Part shown: in pieces, positions 17,138-24,715 of the stretch
Position numbering within the stretch: position 1 is the stretch's first letter
How the letters are laid out: each line of letters opens with the position of its first letter
Assembly: GCA_026391655.1 (NCBI GenBank)
Contig: JAPLDR010000054.1
Span: 1-43,546, forward strand
Origin: Bacteroidia bacterium
Lineage (GTDB): Bacteria; Bacteroidota; Bacteroidia; Bacteroidales; Prolixibacteraceae
Reading direction: 5' to 3'
Length of the DNA stretch: 43,546 nucleotides
Program-made: the position numbers and the translations under genes
Notes under the pieces: model-generated
Database searches by the model: none
Seen by the model: the letters and a program-made list of their open reading frames with translations, nothing else
Told to the model about the DNA's origin: nothing

Positions 17138-18964
17138 ATGGTATCCATAAGAACCCTTGAACTTCTGGCACCGGCAAAAAATCTGATCTGTGGTCGTGCT
17201 GCGATTGCTCACGGAGCAGATGCCATTTACATAGGTGGTCCAAAATTTGGTGCCCGCGAAGATGCCGGTAACTCTTTACAGGATATTGAAAAACTGGTGT
17301 CAGAGGCTCAGATTTTTGGGGTAAATGTGTATGTCGCATTGAATACAATTTTGTACGACAGCGAATTGGAAGATGCAAGGCAACAAATCAAAAACTTGTA
17401 TGAAATTGGTGTTGATGCCTTGATCATTCAGGATATGGGTATCCTCGAAATGGACCTGCCGCCTATCCCGCTTCACGCAAGTACCCAGCTTCACAACTAC
17501 CTTCCCGAACAAATAAAGTTTCTGGAAGCAGTTCATTTTAAACGTGCCGTGCTGGCCCGTGAACTTAATCTTGAACAGATCCGGGATATCCGAAGCCAAA
17601 CCTCCATCGAATTGGAAGCTTTTATTCACGGATCACTTTGTGTAAGTTTTAGCGGACGTTGTTACCTGAGCCATGCAATTGGCGGACGTAGCGCAAACCG
17701 CGGAGCATGTGCCCAACCTTGCCGGAAACGATATACTCTTTATGATGCAGAAAGAAAGGTAATTACGGCCGATCAGCATCTTCTGTCGCTGAAAGATCTC
17801 AATCATTCGAACTCAATCAAGGAACTTGCCGAAGCCGGTATACAGTCTTTTAAGATTGAAGGACGACTAAAAGAGGTCGATTATGTGAAAAACATCACCG
17901 CTTTTTACCGAAAGAAGATTGATGCTTTTCTTGAAGACCAGCCTGAATTTAAGGCGGCATCAGCAGGGAAAATTTCACTCAATTTTGAGGCCAACCCTAC
18001 GAAGTCTTTCAATCGCGGTGCAACAGACTATTTCTTACATGGCAGATCAAAGGAGATAGTTTCTTTCGAATCGCCAAAATTTTTGGGTGAAGCGGTCGGC
18101 GAAGTGACAAAAGTATCCACGAAATATTTTGAACTCGAAACAGCGCTTGAAATCGCGAACAACGACGGGCTCGTGTTTATTGCTCATTCAGGCGAAAGTA
18201 TTGGCATTAAGGTGAATGTAGCAGAAAGAGACCGTATCTTTCCCGATAAAATGAACGGAATCTTTCCCGGAGCCAGGGTCTATCGAAATTACGATCATCT
18301 TTTTCATCAGCAGCTCAAAGCTGATCTTACAGTAAGAAAGATTACCCTGAATATTGAAATTGCTGAGTCTGACGATGGATTTGAACTTACTGCCCTGGAT
18401 GAATCGGGGATTGTAGTCTCTACTGAGTACTTTATTCCGAAAAATCCATCGCGTGATCCTCAAAAATCCAAAGAGACAATCATTCATCAACTGACAAAAT
18501 CAGGAGACACTCCGTTTTTTGTCGCAGGAATCAAAACCAACGGAACTGAAAAATTCTTTTTCCAGGCTTCGGTACTGAATGCAATGCGACGCGATCTGCT
18601 TGATCGGATCATGGAAGCCCGAAAGAAAAAATCCGGAAATCAGATTATTCATGAACCCAATAATTTTCCATACCCATCAAAGGAAATTGGCTACGAAGGA
18701 AATATCAGTAACCGGCTTGCCCTGCAGTTTTATAAGCGCCACGGTGTCGATAACCCGGAGATGGCTTTTGAAAAGCAGTCAGAACCACATGGAAAAACAG
18801 TGATGACAACAAAGCACTGCCTGAAGTTTCAAATGGGATTCTGTCCAAAATACGGCGGGAAGAAACCATTGAATTTCAATGAACCGTTTTATCTGAACGA
18901 TGGAGTAAATGAACTCCGGCTTGATTTTGATTGTCTTCAGTGTGTGATGAAAGTGGTTTATTGA
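17138..18964 (+). CDS. Peptidase U32 family protein, RlhA/TrhP-like RNA hydroxylation factor
   Basis: A 608-residue protein of the U32 family. The N-terminal TIM-barrel part reads LELLAPAKNLICGRAAIAHG, ADAIYIGGPKFGARE and LHASTQLHN. A cysteine cluster at about residues 168-197 (SLCVSFSGRCYLS, RGACAQPCRKRY) probably binds an iron-sulfur cluster, and further cysteines lie near the C-terminus (TTKHCLKFQMGFCP, DFDCLQC). Studied members hydroxylate RNA: RlhA acts on 23S rRNA C2501 and TrhP on tRNA U34. Older names are collagenase or protease PrtC. The length suits the long Bacteroidota members. Which RNA is modified cannot be decided from sequence. Confidence 0.85.
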   Translation: MVSIRTLELLAPAKNLICGRAAIAHGADAIYIGGPKFGAREDAGNSLQDIEKLVSEAQIFGVNVYVALNTILYDSELEDARQQIKNLYEIGVDALIIQDMGILEMDLPPIPLHASTQLHNYLPEQIKFLEAVHFKRAVLARELNLEQIRDIRSQTSIELEAFIHGSLCVSFSGRCYLSHAIGGRSANRGACAQPCRKRYTLYDAERKVITADQHLLSLKDLNHSNSIKELAEAGIQSFKIEGRLKEVDYVKNITAFYRKKIDAFLEDQPEFKAASAGKISLNFEANPTKSFNRGATDYFLHGRSKEIVSFESPKFLGEAVGEVTKVSTKYFELETALEIANNDGLVFIAHSGESIGIKVNVAERDRIFPDKMNGIFPGARVYRNYDHLFHQQLKADLTVRKITLNIEIAESDDGFELTALDESGIVVSTEYFIPKNPSRDPQKSKETIIHQLTKSGDTPFFVAGIKTNGTEKFFFQASVLNAMRRDLLDRIMEARKKKSGNQIIHEPNNFPYPSKEIGYEGNISNRLALQFYKRHGVDNPEMAFEKQSEPHGKTVMTTKHCLKFQMGFCPKYGGKKPLNFNEPFYLNDGVNELRLDFDCLQCVMKVVY

Positions 18965-18989
18965 TAATTCGGCGATTTGATAATTCGGC
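18962..18989. repeat. Short direct repeat at the 3' end of the U32 gene
   Basis: TGATAATTCGGC occurs at 18962-18973 and 18978-18989 (period 16). The first copy overlaps the stop codon of the U32 gene. Probably a small slippage repeat or the edge of the repeat-rich gap that follows. Confidence 0.5.
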
Positions 18990-19059
18990 AATGAGAAAAT
19001 GGTGTGTTGTGTAAATAAGTTAATAGGCTAAGTTGGAATCGAATAGTTATTCTGAGCAT

Positions 19060-19136
19060 GCCCTGTCAGGGCAGAATATGAATAACCCCGGGTGAGCGAT
19101 CCCGTGAGGAACGAATCGGGAGAGCATAACCCGGGG
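19060..19136. repeat. GC-rich hairpin element, probable interspersed repeat
   Basis: In an AT-rich gap, two dyads stand out: GCCCTGTCAGGGC (19060-19072), and the pair CCCCGGGT (19086-19093) / ACCCGGGG (19129-19136), enclosing a smaller TCCCG (19100-19104) / CGGGA (19117-19121). It would fold into a small hairpin and a larger branched hairpin. The base composition differs from both flanking genes. Only one copy is in the window, so its repeat nature is inferred. Confidence 0.5.
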
Positions 19137-19221
19137 AAAGAAATAGAAAACAGATAAAGGCGCAACCACAAAAGCAAATTAAAACAGATTGCTGTATGCG
19201 CCGCAAATTGAAATTTCTGAA

Positions 19222-19878
19222 ATGAACCTAAAATTGTTCAGAATGATTGCCGAGGGGGAGCACCAGCGGCAGGATTTTAAATATTGTATCAACGATTCGC
19301 GAAAAATCGCGCGGTCCATGGTATCATTTGCTAACACTGATGGCGGTCGTTTGTTGCTGGGAATCAGAGATAACGGTTCAGTGGCTGGTGTACAATCCGA
19401 CGAGGAGTATTATATGGCCGAAGCAGCAGCTAAACTCTATAGTAAACCTCCGATCAATTTTCAAACGCATCAATGGTTGATCGAAGGCAAGAGTGTGCTC
19501 GAAATCAATATTCAAAAAAGTGATGAAACTCCCCATTTAGCTCAGAATGAAGAGGGTAAATGGCTTGTTTATATCCGAAAAGATGACCAGAATATCGTTG
19601 CTCCCGGAATTCTGCTTAAAGTCTGGGAGCAGCAAAAGAGTCCCCAGGGCGTTCATATCCGGTTTTCAGACGAGGAAAAACGATTGTTTTCACTTCTTGA
19701 ATCGAATCAATATCTCTCCCTTAATCAGTTTTCGCGTCAGGCAAAACTTCCGCGCCAGAAGGGAGAAAAGTTACTGGTTAAGCTGATTGTTGTTGGTGTT
19801 GTAGGGATGGAAATAAACGGTACCGGAACCCGCTTTTTTCTTCGGGATGATTTTGAACTTCTCAATGTAACCATTTAA
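19222..19878 (+). CDS. AlbA_2 (Schlafen-type) domain protein
   Basis: A 218-residue protein whose first half is an AlbA_2 / Schlafen-like putative nucleic-acid-binding domain, with the typical EGEHQRQDFKYCIND, MVSFANTDGGRLLLGI and VYIRKDDQN segments. The second half (about 140-218) looks like a small winged-helix region (RLFSLLESNQYLSLNQFSRQ). The frame is open back to a TTG at 19189, but the ATG at 19222 (MNLKLFRMIAEG) fits the family better. Members are found in transcriptional regulators, defence islands and stand-alone proteins; the exact function is unknown. It follows a GC-rich repeat and precedes a HigBA module, which suggests an accessory patch. Confidence 0.75.
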   Translation: MNLKLFRMIAEGEHQRQDFKYCINDSRKIARSMVSFANTDGGRLLLGIRDNGSVAGVQSDEEYYMAEAAAKLYSKPPINFQTHQWLIEGKSVLEINIQKSDETPHLAQNEEGKWLVYIRKDDQNIVAPGILLKVWEQQKSPQGVHIRFSDEEKRLFSLLESNQYLSLNQFSRQAKLPRQKGEKLLVKLIVVGVVGMEINGTGTRFFLRDDFELLNVTI

Positions 19879-19894
19879 TTATTTCTGAGTAATA

Positions 19895-19925
19895 TTACCA
19901 ATCTGGTAACTATTTACTATCTTTG
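19895..19925 (+). promoter_or_regulatory. Promoter and operator of the higBA module
   Basis: A perfect -7 element TATCTTTG lies at 19918-19925, 20 bp before the higB ATG. Just upstream is an inverted repeat TTACCA-atc-TGGTAA (19895-19909), placed where the -33 region should be. This is the expected layout for autorepression by the HigA antitoxin. Confidence 0.6.
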
Positions 19926-19945
19926 TATAATTTATTTTCTACTTT

Positions 19946-20239
19946 ATGAGGGTAGTTGCAAAGAAGGTACTTAGAGAATTTTGGGAGAATCAATCTGATT
20001 CTAAGGAGCAATTAAAGACGTGGTATAAAGAAGCTTCAAAAGCTATTTGGACCTCTCCTTTTGATATCAAATCCGAATTTCCAAAGGCGAGTATTTTAAA
20101 AAGTGGAAGAGTAATTTTTAATATATGCGGAAATAAATATAGATTAATCGTCCAAATAAACTACCAAAGAAGTTGGGTTTTTATTAGATTCATTGGAACA
20201 CATGGAGAATATGATAAAATTGATGCAGATAAAATTTAA
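19946..20239 (+). CDS. higB: HigB-type mRNA interferase toxin
   Basis: A 97-residue basic protein of the HigB_toxin family (RelE-like fold). Recognisable segments are WENQSDSKEQLKTWYKEA, VFNICGNKYRLIVQINY-like strands (read here as FNICGNKYRLIV), and the C-terminal FIGTHGEYDKI with the catalytic-region histidine. HigB cleaves mRNA on the ribosome. Three bases after its stop is the helix-turn-helix antitoxin gene, giving the toxin-first order typical of hig. A perfect -7 promoter and an operator-like dyad precede it. Confidence 0.88.
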   Translation: MRVVAKKVLREFWENQSDSKEQLKTWYKEASKAIWTSPFDIKSEFPKASILKSGRVIFNICGNKYRLIVQINYQRSWVFIRFIGTHGEYDKIDADKI

Positions 20240-20242
20240 AAC

Positions 20243-20599
20243 ATGGACATAAAAGTAATAAAAACGGAAGAAGAATATTGTCAAGCTCTGAAAAGACTGG
20301 AAGCCGTATTTGATTCGCCTGCAGATTCACCTGAAGGTGATGAAGCAGAGATACTTGCGATTCTGATTGAAAAATATGAAGATGAATACTATCCAATTGA
20401 AGCACCAGATCCTATCGAAGCAATTAAATTTAGGATGGAGCAAATGAATTTGGATAATCAGGATTTGGCGGAAATAATTGGATACAAAAGTCGGGTTTCA
20501 GAAATATTCAATCGAAAAAGGAAATTGAATCTTAAAATGATCAGAAACCTTCATGAAAAATTGAAGATTCCTTACGAATCCTTAATTAAAGACTATTAA
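20243..20599 (+). CDS. higA: HigA-type antitoxin, HTH protein
   Basis: A 118-residue antitoxin: an acidic N-terminal half (PEGDEAEILAILIEKYEDEY) likely to wrap the toxin, and a C-terminal helix-turn-helix domain (FRMEQMNLDNQDLAEIIGYK to LHEKLKIPYESLI). It neutralises HigB and represses the higBA promoter, probably through the TTACCA/TGGTAA dyad upstream of higB. It starts 3 bp after higB and is followed 19 bp later by terC, which may share the transcript. Confidence 0.88.
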   Translation: MDIKVIKTEEEYCQALKRLEAVFDSPADSPEGDEAEILAILIEKYEDEYYPIEAPDPIEAIKFRMEQMNLDNQDLAEIIGYKSRVSEIFNRKRKLNLKMIRNLHEKLKIPYESLIKDY

Positions 20600-20618
20600 T
20601 TGTTTCTTTTATAAGATT

Positions 20619-21425
20619 ATGGAGATTTTCTTTACAGCCGAAGCATGGATTGCATTACTCACGCTGACATTTCTCGAAATTGTTCTAGGAGTTGACAATG
20701 TCATCTTTATTTCAATTGTCACCAATAAACTTCCTAAAGAAAAACGTCAGTATGCAAGGCGGTTAGGGTTAAGTATTGCACTTATATTCAGGATACTTCT
20801 TTTAACAATTATCTCCTGGATGACCAAAAGCATGATTGAACCCCTTTTTACGGTGTTCAATCTGGGGTTCAGTATTCGCGAACTGATTCTGATGGCTGGT
20901 GGTCTGTTTTTACTGGCAAAGAGTACTTCGGAGATTCATGCAAAAATGGAGAATATGCACGAAGCGGGTAAGTCGGGTGGCGGTGCAGTATTGTCGAAAG
21001 TGATCATTCAGGTTGTCATGCTCGATATTGTCTTTTCTTTCGATTCTATCTTAACAGCAGTGGGACTGACGCGTCAGCTTTCCATTATGATTCTCGCCGT
21101 GGTTATCTCCTTGTTTATCATGATTTTCTTCGCAGACAAAATCAGTAAGTTCATTGCTCATCATCCTACGCTTGAGATTCTGGCACTCTCGTTTTTGATT
21201 CTGATTGGATTTATGCTTGTGCTCGAAGGTTTTCATGTTGAGGTGCCCAAAGGGTATATTTACTTCGCCGTATTTTTCTCACTGCTCGTCGAAATGGTCA
21301 ATATGCGCATTCAAAAGAAGCATAATCCTGTTGTTCTTAACCAAAGTCTGGAGGCGGGCCTTATTGATCAGAAAGATAAGAAGAAAAGGATCGTATTGAA
21401 AAAACCGACCTTGCCAAAAAAATGA
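20619..21425 (+). CDS. TerC-family integral membrane protein
   Basis: A 268-residue polytopic inner-membrane protein of the TerC/Alx family, with about seven hydrophobic segments. Signature segments are LTFLEIVLGVDNVIFISIV (residues about 15-33) and MLDIVFSFDSILTAVGL, each with the buried aspartates conserved in the family. Members export manganese or other metals, or protect newly exported metalloproteins; the old name is tellurite resistance. The C-terminal tail is strongly basic (KDKKKRIVLKKPTLPKK). A strong terminator follows at 21469-21513. Confidence 0.85.
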   Translation: MEIFFTAEAWIALLTLTFLEIVLGVDNVIFISIVTNKLPKEKRQYARRLGLSIALIFRILLLTIISWMTKSMIEPLFTVFNLGFSIRELILMAGGLFLLAKSTSEIHAKMENMHEAGKSGGGAVLSKVIIQVVMLDIVFSFDSILTAVGLTRQLSIMILAVVISLFIMIFFADKISKFIAHHPTLEILALSFLILIGFMLVLEGFHVEVPKGYIYFAVFFSLLVEMVNMRIQKKHNPVVLNQSLEAGLIDQKDKKKRIVLKKPTLPKK

Positions 21426-21468
21426 TGAAACTTTTGAATTTGCACCAATAAATATTGATTATCTGACA

Positions 21469-21513
21469 GATAAATATAAAAGGCCGGATTAAATCCGACC
21501 TTTTATATTTATC
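21469..21513. terminator. Bidirectional terminator between terC and the isomerase gene
   Basis: A long, nearly perfect hairpin: the 22-nt arm 21469-21490 (GATAAATATAAAAGGCCGGA, then TT) pairs with 21492-21513 with a single mismatch. A-tract and T-tract flanks make it usable on both strands between two convergent genes. Confidence 0.85.
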
Positions 21514-21527
21514 TATTCAGAGGAATT

Positions 21528-22523
21528 TTACTCTTTACTAAACGCAGCATCGAACGCTAATGTGCTTGGAGAGAAGTCTTTCTTTTTCACATATTCGCAC
21601 GATTCGGCTGCACCCATTTCGCGGTCCATGCCGCTGTCTTCCCATTCAACTGAAAGTGGTCCTGTGTATTGAATGTCGTTCAAAGCACGGATGATTTTTT
21701 CAAAATCAATCTTTCCGCGTCCCACACTTCTGAAATTCCAGAATCGACGGTTATCTCCAAAATCGGTATGACCACCAAATACGCCGATTGTTCCGGGATG
21801 GTCGTTCCACGTGACATCTTTCATATGAACATGGAATATCCGGTCGCTGAATTCGTATATAAATCTCACATAATCGACACCCTGATAGCCAAAATGACTC
21901 GGATCGAAGTTGAATCCAAAAGCAGGATGGTTATTTACTGCTTTAAGCGCCCTTTTTGCGGTTTCAATATCAAAAGCAATCTCGGTTGGATGTACCTCAA
22001 GCGCATATTTTATCCCCATTTCCTGGTAAGCATCAAGAATCGGAATCCATCGTTTGGCGAAATCCTTATATCCCTCTTCGATTGTCTCCTGTGATACTGA
22101 AGGGAAAGAATAAAGATACGGCCAGATTGAACTTCCCGTGAATCCGTTAACGACTTTTAATCCAAGACGCTTTGCTACTCTGCCTGTTTCGATAATATCC
22201 AATGCAGCTCGTTGACGTATTCCTTCAGGTTCTCCGTCGCCCCAGATTGCCGCAGACAGCATTCCTTTGTGACGCGAATCGGGATTGTCGCAAACAGCTT
22301 GTCCGACAAGGTGTGTTGAAATAGAAAATAGCTGAAGATCATATTTTTTCAGCAATGCAAGTTTCGCATCGCAATAAGCCTGATCGGCTCTATCAACTTC
22401 GATATGGTCGCCCCAGCAGGCTAATTCCAAACCGTCGTATCCGAATGATTTGGCTTTTTGCGCAACTGTTTCAAGTGTCAGATCGGCCCATTGGCCTGTA
22501 AAAAGTGTTACTGGTCTTTTCAT
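21528..22523 (-). CDS. Sugar phosphate isomerase/epimerase (xylose-isomerase-like TIM barrel)
   Basis: A 331-residue TIM-barrel protein of the AP endonuclease 2 / xylose isomerase superfamily. Putative metal and substrate ligands occur in order: [32 protein letters not shown] and [11 protein letters not shown]. No signal peptide is seen, so it is cytoplasmic. Together with the Gfo/Idh/MocA gene upstream in the same direction (164 bp gap), it forms the typical pair for interconverting keto-sugars or inositols. The exact substrate is not evident. Confidence 0.82.
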   Translation of the reverse strand: MKRPVTLFTGQWADLTLETVAQKAKSFGYDGLELACWGDHIEVDRADQAYCDAKLALLKKYDLQLFSISTHLVGQAVCDNPDSRHKGMLSAAIWGDGEPEGIRQRAALDIIETGRVAKRLGLKVVNGFTGSSIWPYLYSFPSVSQETIEEGYKDFAKRWIPILDAYQEMGIKYALEVHPTEIAFDIETAKRALKAVNNHPAFGFNFDPSHFGYQGVDYVRFIYEFSDRIFHVHMKDVTWNDHPGTIGVFGGHTDFGDNRRFWNFRSVGRGKIDFEKIIRALNDIQYTGPLSVEWEDSGMDREMGAAESCEYVKKKDFSPSTLAFDAAFSKE

Positions 22524-22588
22524 CTTATTATATGTTTTAAATTATTTTCAAATTCTATAAGGCAGTATCGCTATGTAAGTAAATTTCT

Positions 22589-22664
22589 TGGTGAACCTTA
22601 GTGTCCTGGTGACTTTGTGGCAGGAAAAATAGCCACTAAGACACAAAAACACAAAGGATTCACT
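22589..22664. repeat. Imperfect inverted repeat, probable interspersed element
   Basis: The arms 22589-22621 (TGGTGAACCTTAGTGTCCTG...) and 22632-22664 (GCCACTAAGACACAAAAACA...) are reverse complements at most positions over 33 bp, separated by 10 bp. Sequences of the CACTAAGACACAAAG type are, from general experience, common between genes in Bacteroidota, where they form hairpins. It lies between two genes on the same strand. Confidence 0.55.
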
Positions 22665-22686
22665 TAGTTTTTTAAAAATATATAAA

Positions 22687-23847
22687 CTACTCAGCAAATT
22701 TCACCCATTTCTGTTGGTCATTGTACCCTGCTTCTACTACAGCATCAATAAATTGCATTCCCCTGATCCCATCTTCAACAGTGGGGAAGTCGAGCCATTC
22801 GGCTTTTGGTGTTTCACCGTTCATTTTTGCGCGGACCGTTAATGAAAAATTGCGGTAAATATTGGCAAAAGCTTCCAAATAACCTTCGGGATGACCTCCC
22901 GGTGTTCGCGTGTTGTGTTTGGCAATATCGCTCATATAACCATTTCCTACGCGAACAATTTCAGTAGGTTTATCACTCCATTTGACCAATAGGGTATTCG
23001 GTTCATGTTGTAACCACTCCAAGCCTCCCTTGTCGCCATAAACTCTTAATTTTATAGCATTCTCTTCGCCTGCTGCAATTTGTGATGCCATTAATACCCC
23101 TTTGGCGCCATTGTTGAACCGGAGAAAAGCAGCACCGTCATCGTCGAGCAAACGACCTGGAACAAATACGTTGAGTTCAGCGCAAATTTCAACCGTTTTA
23201 AGTCCCGTGACATATTCGGCCAGATGGTGTGCATGAGTTCCAATATCGCCCATACAACCGGCCTTACCGGAACGTTTCGGGTCCGTACGCCACGATGCCT
23301 GCGCATTTCCTGTATCTTCGAGTTTTGAAGAGAGCCATCCTTGCGGATATTCGACAAAGACTTTTCTTATTTTACCAAAATCACCGCGTCGTACACGTTC
23401 GCGAGCCTCTTTGACAGCAGGATATCCAGAGTAAGTATGTGTGAGTGCAAGTGTAAGTCCGGTCTCCAGAATTTTTGCTTTTAATTTTTTGGCTTCATCA
23501 AGTGTAAAGGTGATTGGTTTATCGATCACAACATTAAATCCGTTTTCGAGTGCCATGATGGCTGGTTCGAAGTGTGCAAAATTTGGCGTTACGATGGTCA
23601 CGAAATCCATTCTGACACCTTCCGGCAATTTTACTTCATTTTCAAACATCTCTTTATAGGTCTGATAAACACGGTTGTCGGGTAGAAAATAGGATTTTCC
23701 TGATGAAATAGAAATCTCAGGATTGACACTAAAACAACCGCAAACCAGTTCGATCTGGTTATCCATAAAAGCTGCAAGACGGTGGATTGCACCAATGAAG
23801 GCATCGCTTCCTCCACCTACCATTCCCATACGTAATTTTCTATTCAT
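22687..23847 (-). CDS. Gfo/Idh/MocA family oxidoreductase (cytoplasmic)
   Basis: A 386-residue NAD(P)-dependent dehydrogenase of the glucose-fructose oxidoreductase family. The Rossmann motif is [18 protein letters not shown] (from residue 8). The catalytic-lysine motif appears as [14 protein letters not shown] (usually EKP), followed by [14 protein letters not shown] with the active-site histidine region. There is no signal peptide, unlike the paralogue at 24716-26131. It is probably co-transcribed with the downstream isomerase/epimerase and would oxidise or reduce a sugar or cyclitol. Substrate unknown. Confidence 0.85.
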   Translation of the reverse strand: MNRKLRMGMVGGGSDAFIGAIHRLAAFMDNQIELVCGCFSVNPEISISSGKSYFLPDNRVYQTYKEMFENEVKLPEGVRMDFVTIVTPNFAHFEPAIMALENGFNVVIDKPITFTLDEAKKLKAKILETGLTLALTHTYSGYPAVKEARERVRRGDFGKIRKVFVEYPQGWLSSKLEDTGNAQASWRTDPKRSGKAGCMGDIGTHAHHLAEYVTGLKTVEICAELNVFVPGRLLDDDGAAFLRFNNGAKGVLMASQIAAGEENAIKLRVYGDKGGLEWLQHEPNTLLVKWSDKPTEIVRVGNGYMSDIAKHNTRTPGGHPEGYLEAFANIYRNFSLTVRAKMNGETPKAEWLDFPTVEDGIRGMQFIDAVVEAGYNDQQKWVKFAE

Positions 23848-24026
23848 GATTTTTTATTTGGTAATGTTAAGCTTTATTAATTGGCATTAAAGTTACAAAC
23901 AAAACTTTAATGAAGCAGCTTCACAAACAATAATTATATGGTGAAAAAATCATTTAAATTATTGCGCAGTTGCTGAGAAGTTGATTGAATGATGTTATTT
24001 TCGCAGACTAAATACAGACAATAATA

Positions 24027-24530
24027 ATGGGCTCTAAAAAGCGAAAACCTTTGATACGACATTTGATCAATACCCTTATGGCTATTATAATTCTATCTGT
24101 TGGATATGTTTGTTATACAATTGTTTATGATCTCAGGGTGCGTTTCATTAACCGTTCCGAGCTTAATGATCTTGCCAGCAAAAATAAAGAATATGAAGCG
24201 CGATTTGAGCACTTTGTAAATGATATTGAAAAAGAATCAGGTTGGAAAGTAAGGATTATTAGTGGATTACGGTCAAGAGATGAACAAATTCAATTGAAAC
24301 GGGATAATCCGCAAAATGCTCCCGTAAACAAAAGCCGCCATGTACTGGGTCGCGCCATTGATATTAATCTTTATAAGCGCGAAGGAATTTTCACGATATG
24401 GTTGAAAAAGTTTAGTTCAAAAGCTTCCTGGCAAAAAACAGGTGTTCCGACTATTGCATTACGATATCACCTTTTATGGGGCGGAACATATAAGTATTAC
24501 CATGATCCGGTTCATTTTGAGATAAACTAA
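24027..24530 (+). CDS. Membrane-anchored M15-family peptidase (LD/DD-carboxypeptidase-like)
   Basis: A 167-residue protein with an N-terminal basic region and one transmembrane helix (about 15-35, LMAIIILSVGYVCYTIVYDL). A compact periplasmic domain of the peptidase M15 (M15_4 / VanY-endolysin) type follows. The zinc-site motifs are present: SRHVLGRAIDINL (SxHxxGxAxD, about residues 104-116) and the C-terminal VHFEIN. The segment ISGLRSRDEQIQL is also typical. It probably trims peptidoglycan stem peptides. It stands alone, opposite in direction to its neighbours, with a terminator 130 bp downstream. Confidence 0.82.
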   Translation: MGSKKRKPLIRHLINTLMAIIILSVGYVCYTIVYDLRVRFINRSELNDLASKNKEYEARFEHFVNDIEKESGWKVRIISGLRSRDEQIQLKRDNPQNAPVNKSRHVLGRAIDINLYKREGIFTIWLKKFSSKASWQKTGVPTIALRYHLLWGGTYKYYHDPVHFEIN

Positions 24531-24560
24531 ATCATTTTGATCCCTTAATTCGAAGAAGCG

Positions 24561-24656
24561 CTACTGGCTATTGGCTGCTGGCATCGTTTCCGGTAATTGA
24601 TTGTTTGTTTAATCCTGAAAAAGCAAGTTGCGAGTCGCCAATAGCCAGCAGCCAAT
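24561..24656. repeat. Dispersed repeat with inverted arms, copy 1
   Basis: It contains the inverted arms ATTGGCTGCTGGC (24570-24582) / GCCAGCAGCCAAT (24644-24656) and GGCTATTGGC (24566-24575) / GCCAATAGCC (24637-24646). The internal AATCCTGAAAAAGCAAG (24611-24627) is 15/17 identical to 38848-38864 in the second copy. Likely a Bacteroidota interspersed hairpin element. Confidence 0.5.
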
Positions 24657-24694
24657 AAAAAAACCCCGCTACTTTTCGGTAACGGGGTTTTCGG
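24657..24694. terminator. Bidirectional terminator between the M15 peptidase and exported oxidoreductase genes
   Basis: The stem AAACCCCG (24661-24668) / CGGGGTTT (24683-24690) extends inward by CTAC/GTAA with one mismatch. It has a TTTTCG-type loop, an A-run before it and a T-run after it, between convergent genes. Confidence 0.85.
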
Positions 24695-24715
24695 TTTTCG
24701 TATAACTTATAAAGC

